From positions 1 through 54,440 of the forward strand of contig JAFRHH010000009.1 of NCBI GenBank assembly GCA_017433405.1: a stretch of 54,440 nucleotides of DNA, read 5' to 3'. This stretch comes from Clostridia bacterium (lineage in GTDB: Bacteria; Bacillota; Clostridia; Christensenellales; Aristaeellaceae). Below, in pieces: positions 8,115 through 15,645 of the stretch; position 1 is the stretch's first letter, and each line of letters starts with the position of its first letter. The notes under the pieces are model-generated. The model made no database searches, was not told where the DNA came from, and worked only from the letters and a program-made list of their open reading frames with translations. A program made the position numbers and the translations under genes.

Positions 8115-8212
8115 GGAGACAGATTTTGCCCGCGAACGCTCAAGCGAAGCGGCTGCAAAATCGTCATCCGCCGCAGAATGGCAGACGTGAACCGATGTTC
8201 ACAGAGGAGGGA
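8115..8212 (+). repeat. Dispersed RBS-cassette element, complete copy (b)
   Basis: About 97 bp. The left half runs ATTTTGCCCGC to GCGGCTGCAAAAT and is an imperfect hairpin with ATTTTG/CAAAAT ends, followed by CGTCATCCG. The right half is GTGAAC-CGAT-GTTCAC followed directly by AGAGGAG. GAGGAG/GGAG serves as Shine-Dalgarno for the ATG at 8220. The copy at 18135-18230 is nearly the same over its whole length. Confidence 0.85.
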
Positions 8213-8219
8213 GAAGGCG

Positions 8220-11048
8220 ATGGCTCAGAGAGCGGTGATCGGCCTGGCGGCCCACGTGGACGCCGGGAAAACCACGCTGTCCGAATCCATGCTTTTTCTC
8301 TCCGGAGCGCTGCGCAGGCAGGGCCGGGTGGATCATGGGGACGTGTTTCTGGACACGGACCGCATGGAAAAGGAGCGCGGCATCACCATCTTTTCCAAGG
8401 AAGCCCGGCTGACCTGGAAAAAAACGGAGCTGACCCTGGTCGATACCCCCGGCCATACCGATTTTTCAGGGGAAACGGAGCGGGCGCTGGGGATCATGGA
8501 CGCAGCCGTGCTGGTCATCAGCGCGCCGGAGGGCGTCCAGAGCCATACCCGGACCCTGTGGCGGCTGATGGCGGAAGCGAAGCTTCCGGTGATTCTCTTC
8601 GTTAATAAAATGGATTATTTTCAGGGAAACCGAGAAGCGCTTCTCTCCACCCTCCGGCAGCAGCTGGATCCCATGGTGCTGCCCTTCCCGGATCCGGATC
8701 CCGAAACCGTCGCCCTGTGCGACGAGGCGAGCCTGGACGCCTTCCTGCGGGAGGGCGCCCTGCCGGAAAAGCGGATCCGCGCCCTGTTCCGGGAGCGGAA
8801 GCTGTTCCCCTGCTTCTTCGGCAGCGCCCTGAAAAACGAGGGCGTGGAGCCGCTGATGGATTTTCTGGCCGGCTGCGAACCCTCCGCCTCCTCCGGCAGC
8901 GCCTTCGGGGCCAGGGTTTATAAGATCGCCCGGGATCCCCAGGGGGCGCGGCTGACCTTCCTGAAGGTTACGGGCGGCGTGCTGAAGGTTCGGGACACGC
9001 TACGCCCGTTCACAGCCGACGGGACGCCGGCATCGGCGGAAGAAAGCTGGGCGGAGAAGGCCGCCGAGCTGCGGCTGTATTCCGGGTCTCGCTATACCAC
9101 GGTCCCGCAGGTTCCGGCCGGAAGCCTGTGCTGCGTCGTCGGGCTGAGCAAAACCCGGCCGGGGGACGGGCTGGGGGCCGCGAAGGGCCGGCGGGAGCAG
9201 ACGCTCCGCCCCTGCTGGCAGTGTCGGCTGATTCCGCCCCCGGGAGCGGACCTGCACTATGTGCTGGACTGCCTGCAGGCCCTGGAGGAGGAAGAGCCGC
9301 TGATCCAGGTGGATTATCTCGAAAACCGCCGGGAGATCCGGATTCAGTCCATGGGCGATGTCTATCTGGAGGTGCTCTCCCGCCAGCTGAACGATCGTTA
9401 CGGGCTGGAGGTCACCTTCTCCGAGAGCGGCGTCCTGTATCGGGAAACGATTCTGGAGCCCGTGGAGGGCGTCGGGCATTATGAGCCTCTCCGCCACTAC
9501 GCCGAGGTTCATCTGCTGCTGGAGCCGCTGCCGGCCGGCAGCGGCCTGGAGTTCGCCTCCGCCGTCCCGGTCGATGACCTAGCGCTGAACTGGCAGCGGC
9601 TGATCATGACCCACCTGCGGGAAAAGGTGCATGCCGGGGTGCTGACCGGTTCGCCGATCACCGATATGAAAATCACCCTGACGGCAGGCCGGGCGCATCT
9701 CAAGCATACGGAGGGTGGGGATTTCCGCCAGGCCACCTACCGGGCCCTCCGCCATGGGCTGATGAGAGCCCTGGAAAAGAGCGCCTGCCGGCTCCTGGAG
9801 CCAACCCTCTCCCTGGAAATCACGGTGCCGGAGGAAAACCTGGGGCGGGTTCTGTCCGACCTGACCCGGATGGGCGGTTCCTTCGAATCCCCGGAGGAGG
9901 CCGAAGACGGGATGAGGCGTCTGACCGCCCTGGCGCCGGCCTCCGCCTGCGCCTCCTGGGGCAAGGAGCTGCGGATCTTCACCCGGGGCCGGGGCCGGCT
10001 GGTAACCGCCTTTCACGCCTGGCAGCCCTGCCCGGATCAGGAGGCGGTCGTCGCGGACCGCCGTTACGATCCCCTGCGGGATCCCTTCAACTCCCCGGAC
10101 TCCGTCTTCTGCTCCCACGGCGCCGGCTATGTCGTTCCCTGGAACGAGGTGGAGCGGCACATGCATCTGCCCTCCCTGGTGGAGCTGCGAAAGCGGCGGG
10201 CGTCCGCCCTGGGGCAGCCGGCCCCGGACAGCGCTCCCAACGCTCCCAACGCTCCCAACGCATCCAACGCTTCCATCTCTCCCAATGCTCCCAACGCTTC
10301 CGTTCCTCCCGGATCGCCCCGGCCCGGCAGCCAGCCCTACCGGGGAACCGCGGAGGAGGACGCCGCCCTGGAGAGAATCTTCGAGCGCACCTATGGGCCG
10401 GGAAAAGCCCGGCAGCTGATGACCTCCCCGCCCCGGGCCGCGGCGGAAAATCAGGAGGATAGCGGCTCCGGAGCGGCCGGGGCGCGGGAGACTGTCTCCC
10501 TGCCGGCCCCGGAGATTCTGCTGGTAGACGGATACAACGTCCTGTACGCCTGGGAGGAATGGAAGCCGCTGATGCAGGGGGATCTGGGCATCGCCCGGAA
10601 GGCGCTGGCCGATCTCCTGTGCAACTACGCGGGCGCTACCGGCCACCGGGTGATCCTGGTCTTTGACGCCTACCGGGTGCAGGGGCATCCGGGCTCCGCT
10701 GAGAAGTACCAGAACATCTTTATCATCTATACCCGCCAGTCCCAGACGGCGGACGCCTTTATCGAGCAGACCACCTATCTCGCCCGGAATTCCGGAAGAG
10801 TGCGGGTCGTCACCTCGGATCAGCCCGAACAGCTGATCGCCGCGGGCAACGCCGCCCTGCGCACCTCCGCCCGGGAATTCCGGGAGGAGGTCATCCGGGT
10901 CCGCGGAAGCATCGCCGCGTTTCTGGAAAAGAACAACCGCCCCGGGGGCGAAAAATCCCTGGAGCGGGCCTATAAGGAGGCCTGGAAGAAACAGGCGCTG
11001 AAGAAAAAGGAAACCCCGGACGGAGGCAGGAACCATCCCCCTGTCTGA
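8220..11048 (+). CDS. TetM/EF-G-like ribosomal GTPase fused to a Rae1/YacP-like NYN endonuclease
   Basis: 942 aa. Residues 1-~660 are an EF-G/ribosomal-protection-type translational GTPase: G1 AHVDAGKTT (9-17), G2 RGITI, G3 DTPGHTDF, G4 NKMD, then EF-G-like domains II-V. A low-complexity linker of Ala-Pro-Asn repeats (~671-704) follows. Residues ~765-935 are a YacP-type NYN (PIN-like) domain with the expected acidic residues in LLVDGYNVLYAW, VFDAYR, TADAFIE and VTSD. B. subtilis YacP (Rae1) is a ribosome-associated endonuclease that cuts mRNA in the A site. The GTPase family displaces or protects at the same site, so the fusion plausibly couples A-site engagement to mRNA cleavage. Start at 8220 (ATGGCTCAG) after GAGGAGGGAGAAGGCG; the upstream in-frame ATG at 8070 would translate the repeat and is rejected. 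tex follows 42 bp downstream. Confidence 0.85.
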   Translation: MAQRAVIGLAAHVDAGKTTLSESMLFLSGALRRQGRVDHGDVFLDTDRMEKERGITIFSKEARLTWKKTELTLVDTPGHTDFSGETERALGIMDAAVLVISAPEGVQSHTRTLWRLMAEAKLPVILFVNKMDYFQGNREALLSTLRQQLDPMVLPFPDPDPETVALCDEASLDAFLREGALPEKRIRALFRERKLFPCFFGSALKNEGVEPLMDFLAGCEPSASSGSAFGARVYKIARDPQGARLTFLKVTGGVLKVRDTLRPFTADGTPASAEESWAEKAAELRLYSGSRYTTVPQVPAGSLCCVVGLSKTRPGDGLGAAKGRREQTLRPCWQCRLIPPPGADLHYVLDCLQALEEEEPLIQVDYLENRREIRIQSMGDVYLEVLSRQLNDRYGLEVTFSESGVLYRETILEPVEGVGHYEPLRHYAEVHLLLEPLPAGSGLEFASAVPVDDLALNWQRLIMTHLREKVHAGVLTGSPITDMKITLTAGRAHLKHTEGGDFRQATYRALRHGLMRALEKSACRLLEPTLSLEITVPEENLGRVLSDLTRMGGSFESPEEAEDGMRRLTALAPASACASWGKELRIFTRGRGRLVTAFHAWQPCPDQEAVVADRRYDPLRDPFNSPDSVFCSHGAGYVVPWNEVERHMHLPSLVELRKRRASALGQPAPDSAPNAPNAPNASNASISPNAPNASVPPGSPRPGSQPYRGTAEEDAALERIFERTYGPGKARQLMTSPPRAAAENQEDSGSGAAGARETVSLPAPEILLVDGYNVLYAWEEWKPLMQGDLGIARKALADLLCNYAGATGHRVILVFDAYRVQGHPGSAEKYQNIFIIYTRQSQTADAFIEQTTYLARNSGRVRVVTSDQPEQLIAAGNAALRTSAREFREEVIRVRGSIAAFLEKNNRPGGEKSLERAYKEAWKKQALKKKETPDGGRNHPPV

Positions 11049-11090
11049 AAGCCGCGCCGCCCCAAACGCAATCATCAGGAGGAACCCATC

Positions 11091-13250
11091 ATGAATTTTG
11101 CTGAAATCCTCGCGAAGGAATTCACCCTTCGCCCTGCCCAGGTGCAGGCCGTCATCGACCTGCTGGACGCCGGAAACACGATTCCCTTTATCGCCCGCTA
11201 CCGCAAGGAGGCCACCGGCTCCCTGGACGATCAGGTGCTGCGGGAGATAGCGGAGCGGCTGGAATACCTGCGGAATCTGGAAAAGCGCCGCGCGGAAATC
11301 GAAAAGGCGCTGACGGACCAGGAGGTGCTGACGGAGGAGCTGTCCGCCCGCCTCGCCGCGGCGGTGACGCTGTCCGAGCTGGAGGATCTGTACCGCCCCT
11401 TCCGCCCGAAGCGGCGCACCCGGGCCACCGTCGCCCGGGAGCGCGGGCTGGAGCCCCTGGCGCTGTGGCTGATGCTGCAGCATCCGAAGGGGGATCCGGA
11501 GGAGGAAGCCCGCAAGCGGATCGATCCGGAGAAGGAGGTTCCCGACGCCGAGACCGCCCTCGCCGGCGCCCAGGACATCATCGCGGAAACGGTCAGCGAC
11601 GACGCCGATCTGCGCAAGTCCCTCCGGGCCCTCCTGTCCCGGGAGGGTATTCTCCGCACCAGGGCCGCGAAGGAGGAGGACAGCGTCTACAGCATGTATT
11701 ATGACTTCTCCGAGCCGGTGCGTTCCATGGCCGCTCATCGGATCCTGGCCGTCAACCGGGGCGAGCGGGAGGAATTCCTGAAGGTCACCCTGGAGGTGCC
11801 CCTCGACAAGGCGGCGTCCGCCGTCCGCGGCGCCTACGTCCGGGGCGATTCCCCCTCCTCCCGCCAGGTGGAGAAGGCCTGCGACGACGCGCTGGAGCGC
11901 CTGATTCTTCCTTCCCTCGAGCGGGAAATCCGCAACGAGCTGACGGACCGGGCCAATGTTTCCGCCATCCGGGTCTTTTCCCAGAACCTGCACCAGCTGC
12001 TGATGCAGCCCCCGATCAAGGGCAAGGTCACCCTGGGGGTCGATCCGGGCTTCCGGACCGGCTGCAAGCTGGCCGTCGTGGATGAAAACGGGCGGGTGCT
12101 CGATACCGGCGTAGGCTTCTTCACCCTCCCGGGCAACGAGAACGGAAAGGCGGCCGCCGCCAGGCTGATCAAAGGCTTCGTCGCCAGATACGGCATCACC
12201 GCCATCGCCATCGGCAACGGCACCGCCAGCCGGGAAAGCGAGCAGTTCATCGCCTCCCTGCTGCCGGAGCTCCCGGGCGTCGCCTACATGATCGTCAGCG
12301 AGGCCGGCGCCTCCGTCTATTCCGCCAGCAAGCTGGCCGCGGCGGAGTTCCCGGACTTTGACGTCACCCAGCGCAGCGCCGTTTCCATCGCCCGGCGGAT
12401 GCAGGATCCCCTGGCAGAGCTGGTCAAGATCGACCCGAAGGCCATCGGCGTCGGTCAATATCAGCACGATCTGAAGCAGGCCGAGCTCACCGACGCCCTG
12501 AACGGTGTGGTCGAGCAGTGCGTCAACCAGGTCGGCGTGGAGGTTTCCACCGCCTCGGCGGAGCTGCTTTCCCACGTCGCGGGCATCGGGCCCGCCCTGG
12601 CGAAGAACATCGTGGCCTACCGGGAGGAAAACGGCATTCCCTCCCGGGCCGCCCTGAAAAAGGTGCCCAAGCTCGGCCCCCGGGCCTATGAGCAGTGCGC
12701 CGGGTTCCTGCGGGTCGCCGACAGCAAAAACCCCCTGGACGCGACCGCGGTTCACCCGGAAAGCTACGACGCCGCCAAAGCGCTGCTGGAGCGGCTCGGG
12801 ATCGATCTGAAGGAGGTGCGCCGCGGCGTCCCGGATATCGCCCGCCGCGCGGCCGCCTGCGGGCTGGAAAAGCTGGCGGCGGAAATCGGCGTCGGCCTTC
12901 CCACCCTGAAGGACATGCTGGACGAGCTGGCCAAGCCCGGCCGGGATCCCCGGGACGAGCTTCCCAGGCCGGTGCTCCGAACCGATGTGCTGGATCTCAA
13001 GGACCTTACGCCCGGCATGGAGCTGACCGGAACCGTCCGCAACGTGATCGACTTCGGCGCTTTCGTGGATATCGGCGTTCATCAAGACGGCCTGGTTCAC
13101 ATCTCCCGCATGGCCGACCGCTTTATCCGCCACCCCTCCGAGGTGGTCAGGGTCGGGGATGTGGTAAAGGTCTGGGTGGTCGAGGTCGACGAGAAGAAAA
13201 AGCGCATCGCCCTGACCATGGTCAAGGGCCGCGGCGCCACGCCGAGATGA
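11091..13250 (+). CDS. tex: Tex-family S1 RNA-binding protein
   Basis: 719 aa, the normal length for Tex/YhgF. Starts with the Tex N-terminal domain (PFIARYRKEATGSLDD near residue 30) and has the YqgF/RNase H-like core beginning TLGVDPGFRTGCK near 310. Helix-hairpin-helix segments follow (VAGIGPALAKNIVAYRE near 500), then a C-terminal S1 domain from ~640 (TGTVRNVIDFGAFVDIGVHQ, DGLVHISRM). Tex is a cytosolic nucleic-acid-binding factor linked to transcription/translation stress. AGGAGG lies 6 nt upstream. It is 42 bp after the GTPase-nuclease fusion and likely co-transcribed with it; the pairing of two ribosome/RNA factors is suggestive. Confidence 0.93.
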   Translation: MNFAEILAKEFTLRPAQVQAVIDLLDAGNTIPFIARYRKEATGSLDDQVLREIAERLEYLRNLEKRRAEIEKALTDQEVLTEELSARLAAAVTLSELEDLYRPFRPKRRTRATVARERGLEPLALWLMLQHPKGDPEEEARKRIDPEKEVPDAETALAGAQDIIAETVSDDADLRKSLRALLSREGILRTRAAKEEDSVYSMYYDFSEPVRSMAAHRILAVNRGEREEFLKVTLEVPLDKAASAVRGAYVRGDSPSSRQVEKACDDALERLILPSLEREIRNELTDRANVSAIRVFSQNLHQLLMQPPIKGKVTLGVDPGFRTGCKLAVVDENGRVLDTGVGFFTLPGNENGKAAAARLIKGFVARYGITAIAIGNGTASRESEQFIASLLPELPGVAYMIVSEAGASVYSASKLAAAEFPDFDVTQRSAVSIARRMQDPLAELVKIDPKAIGVGQYQHDLKQAELTDALNGVVEQCVNQVGVEVSTASAELLSHVAGIGPALAKNIVAYREENGIPSRAALKKVPKLGPRAYEQCAGFLRVADSKNPLDATAVHPESYDAAKALLERLGIDLKEVRRGVPDIARRAAACGLEKLAAEIGVGLPTLKDMLDELAKPGRDPRDELPRPVLRTDVLDLKDLTPGMELTGTVRNVIDFGAFVDIGVHQDGLVHISRMADRFIRHPSEVVRVGDVVKVWVVEVDEKKKRIALTMVKGRGATPR

Positions 13251-13254
13251 ATTC

Positions 13255-13386
13255 GAGCTGTGCGGCCCGGCCGCCCGGCTGCGGTATTTTCGCCCGCGGA
13301 CGCTTAATTGACTTCGAACCTGCCCTTATGGTAGATTTTACACTGGTTCACGTTAGCATTTGCCGGGGTTCCAAAAGCTCCCCGGC
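13255..13386 (+). repeat. Two dispersed repeat segments upstream of the glycosidase operon
   Basis: 13255-13302 (GCTGTGCGGC...GCCCGCGGACG) aligns with 35514-35560, sharing GCCGCCC-GCTGCGGTAT and CCGCGGACG. 13349-13368 contains GTTCACGTTAG-C-ATTTGCCG, also found at 53106-53125 as GTTCACGTTAG-A-ATTTGCCG. It is followed by a GCCGGGG/CCCCGGC hairpin (13361-13386). These look like further families of small intergenic repeats. Confidence 0.6.
13308..13337 (+). promoter_or_regulatory. Candidate promoter of the envelope operon
   Basis: TTGACT (13308-13313) and TAGATT (13332-13337) with an 18 bp spacer, about 105 nt before the glycosidase start, between two repeat segments. The -10 matches the consensus at four of six positions. 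Confidence 0.45.
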
Positions 13387-13441
13387 GAAAGGCCCGTTCG
13401 TTTCCACGGCCGCGGCCGCACCCTTTTTCGGAGGCGTTTTC

Positions 13442-14470
13442 ATGAACAGAACCCGAACCCTGATCTGGCTGATTCCCCTGATCCTTCTCCTGCTGCTGAT
13501 TCCCTTCGTCGTCCCCAACGCCATCGTGGACGCGGACGCGGAGGAAGCCGGCTTCTATACGCTGGAAGACCTGCCGGCCTATGAGCCGGTGACCCTCGCC
13601 AACCCGGATCCGGACCCCCTGCCCCTGGGGATCAGCAGCAAAAAGAACCCGCTGGGGGACGGCGCGCCCTACGCGCCGAAGGCGGAAAACTTCCTGCCGG
13701 ACAACGGCGGATACCTGGACAGCACGATCTCCGTCCGCGTCGAGGAGCGGGTGCTCCGGAACACGAAGATTTACTTCACCTTCGTCCAGATTGCCGATCC
13801 GACCCAGCTTCGCGCCGCCCTGGCCAATCCCTATCCCTCAACGAAGTGGAAGAAGGGGCCCCAGATCGCCGAAGGCCGGAACACGGTCGTCGCCCTGAAC
13901 GGGGACTGGTTTGCCAACAAGGACAACAAGGGCCGGGGCACCATTTACCGCAACGGGGAGCTGCTCCGGAGCAAAAACAGCGGGATCTATGACGCCCTGA
14001 TCATCGATACGGCCGGAGATTTCCATATTATTCCCCACGCCACAGAGGAAGACTTCGCCCCCTATGAGGGCACCGTGCTGCAGAGCTACTGCTTCCCCTG
14101 CGCCCTGGTCATCGACCGGCAGCTGATGACCTTCAACCAGAAGGACAAGGATACCGACAGCCTGCTGGCCCACCATATCGAGGGCTGGAAGAAGGCTCAG
14201 CGCTCCGTGCTGTGCCAGATGGGACCCCTGAGCTACCTGATCATCACCGCCGAGGGCCCGGATCAGAGCAAGGGCGGCGGCCTGACCATTCCGGAGGTCG
14301 CCCGGCTGGCCTGGGATATGGGCGCCCTGCAGGCCTTCAACATGGATGGCGGATCCTCCGCCCTGCTGATGCTGAACGGAAAGCGGATCAACTGCCTGGT
14401 CAATGGCAAGGCCCCCAAGAACAACCGGGACGTCGGAGATATCATTTATTTCGCCACCGCGGAGCCCTGA
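13442..14470 (+). CDS. Phosphodiester glycosidase (NAGPA-domain) exported protein
   Basis: 342 aa. The N-terminus MNRTRTLIWLIPLILLLLLI is a signal peptide or anchor. The NAGPA (phosphodiester glycosidase) domain occupies roughly residues 90-340, with VALNGDWFANKDN, the GGGLTIPEVARLAWDMGA segment and the family hallmark FNMDGGSSALL near 300. Family members remove GlcNAc or related caps from phosphodiester-linked sugars, or modify exopolysaccharide; it should act outside the membrane. The start at 13442 follows CGGAGGC and gives a proper signal peptide. It is the first gene of a three-gene plus-strand run with the Lgt-like and PIG-L genes. The 3' end (TATTTCGCC...GAGCCCTGAGGCCC) is repeated 53 bp downstream. 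Confidence 0.82.
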   Translation: MNRTRTLIWLIPLILLLLLIPFVVPNAIVDADAEEAGFYTLEDLPAYEPVTLANPDPDPLPLGISSKKNPLGDGAPYAPKAENFLPDNGGYLDSTISVRVEERVLRNTKIYFTFVQIADPTQLRAALANPYPSTKWKKGPQIAEGRNTVVALNGDWFANKDNKGRGTIYRNGELLRSKNSGIYDALIIDTAGDFHIIPHATEEDFAPYEGTVLQSYCFPCALVIDRQLMTFNQKDKDTDSLLAHHIEGWKKAQRSVLCQMGPLSYLIITAEGPDQSKGGGLTIPEVARLAWDMGALQAFNMDGGSSALLMLNGKRINCLVNGKAPKNNRDVGDIIYFATAEP

Positions 14471-14528
14471 GGCCCCTGGGCGGACAGGCCCCCATCCTCT
14501 ATTTCGCCACCGCCGAGCCCTGAGGCCC
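14447..14528 (+). repeat. Duplicated 3' end of the phosphodiester glycosidase gene
   Basis: 14447-14475 and 14500-14528 match over 29 bp with one difference (GCGGAG versus GCCGAG, synonymous for Ala if read in the same frame). Both include an aligned TGA stop (14468-14470 and 14521-14523). The period is 53 bp, so the second copy is out of frame with the gene. Confidence 0.88.
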
Positions 14529-14559
14529 GGCGAATAAGTCCCGAAGGAAGCGATTCACC

Positions 14560-15645
14560 ATGGAACCACTGCTGACTCTTGGTCCGCTGCGGGTGACCCC
14601 CTACAGCCTGATTCTCTTTGCCGGGGCCCTGGCGGGAACCCTGCTGGCCGCCCGCAAAAAGGCGGTTCGCCCCGCCCTGCCCCTGGTCATCCTGCTGGCC
14701 CTTCTCTTCGGCCATGTGGTCTGGTGCCTCCTGAACGATACCGCCATGGAATACTATGGCTTCTCCCTGCTGTTTCAGCCCTGGCGCGGAGGCTATACCC
14801 TCTACGGCGCCCTGGCGGGCGGAGCCGTCGGCGCCGCCATCGCCGCGGCCCTGACCCGTCAAAGCTGGCTGGAGCTTCTGGACGCCCTGGCCCCCGGAGC
14901 CGCCGCCGCGCTTTTCTTTGCCCGGCTCGGCGAATATTTTTCCGGCCAGGGCGTCGGGCCGACGGTCGAAAGCGAAGCCCTCTGCTTCTTTCCCCTGACC
15001 TTCCTTCCTTACGGGGAAACCCCGGAAACCGGGGACTGGGTCTACGCCGTCTGGTTCTGGGAGGCCGTGACGGCCCTCGTCCTGCTGGCGGTGCTCCTGC
15101 TCCGCCGGAACAGGCGGCGGGGGGATCCGACCTTCCTGTTCCTCTCCGTCCTGGGCCTTACCCAGATTTTCTTCGAGCAGATCCGGCGGGACGACTATGT
15201 TTCCCTGACGGGCTTCGTCCGCTTCAGCCAGGTGGGCGCCCTGGTTTCCATCCTCGCCGTCATGATCGCGCTGACGGTCATGCGCAGGCCCCGGCCGCTC
15301 CGGGCGGTGCTGAGCTTCGCGGTTCTGGTCTGCGCAGGCCTGACGGTGATGTATGTCGAGTTCGCCCTGGATAAAACCCGCTACTTTCCCTTCCTCTACG
15401 CCGCCACCGCCGCCACCGCCGCTGCCGCCGCAGCGCTGCTTCTCGCGGCCCGGGGGCGGCAGGGAAGGATGAGCGCCGGGATGACCGCCCTGGCCGGGGG
15501 CATCCTGCTCTTCTCCCACGGTCTGGAAGCGCCCACGACGGATATCTATATCATCCTGTACGGCTTCATGGCCTGGGCCCTGGGCTGCATCGGCATCGCC
15601 GTGGCCATCTGCATGCAGCCTCAGCCGAAGGAAGGCAGTCTATGA
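14560..15645 (+). CDS. Lgt-like multi-spanning membrane protein
   Basis: 361 aa, about ten hydrophobic helices. Features recall prolipoprotein diacylglyceryl transferase: GGYTLYGALAGGAVGAA near residue 78, ARLGEYFSGQGVG near 126, and a late ...FSQVGALVS segment near 224. However the HGG motif expected in front of the glycine-rich helix is GGYTLYGG-like without the His, and the Arg-Gly-Asn motif is only partly kept. The protein also carries about 100 extra C-terminal residues with three more helices. It is therefore probably a divergent Lgt-superfamily paralogue rather than the housekeeping enzyme. GAAGGAAG Shine-Dalgarno; its stop overlaps the next start by 4 bp (ATGA), so translation is likely coupled to the PIG-L gene. 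Confidence 0.6.
   Translation: MEPLLTLGPLRVTPYSLILFAGALAGTLLAARKKAVRPALPLVILLALLFGHVVWCLLNDTAMEYYGFSLLFQPWRGGYTLYGALAGGAVGAAIAAALTRQSWLELLDALAPGAAAALFFARLGEYFSGQGVGPTVESEALCFFPLTFLPYGETPETGDWVYAVWFWEAVTALVLLAVLLLRRNRRRGDPTFLFLSVLGLTQIFFEQIRRDDYVSLTGFVRFSQVGALVSILAVMIALTVMRRPRPLRAVLSFAVLVCAGLTVMYVEFALDKTRYFPFLYAATAATAAAAAALLLAARGRQGRMSAGMTALAGGILLFSHGLEAPTTDIYIILYGFMAWALGCIGIAVAICMQPQPKEGSL

Noticed and set aside
8070-8219. N-terminal extension of the GTPase-nuclease fusion from an upstream in-frame ATG
   Set aside because: It would translate the RBS-cassette repeat, and the family alignment starts at MAQRAVIGLAAHVDAGK (8220).
10231-10330. Tandem 9 bp repeats suggesting a CRISPR-like or satellite array
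   Set aside because: They are in frame and encode an Ala-Pro-Asn linker. There are no spacers.
9579-13133. A very long open frame on the minus strand opposite the GTPase-nuclease fusion and tex
   Set aside because: The encoded sequence is Gly/Pro/Arg/Leu-rich with no domain, the usual result of an open antisense frame in GC-rich coding DNA. Both plus-strand genes are recognised.
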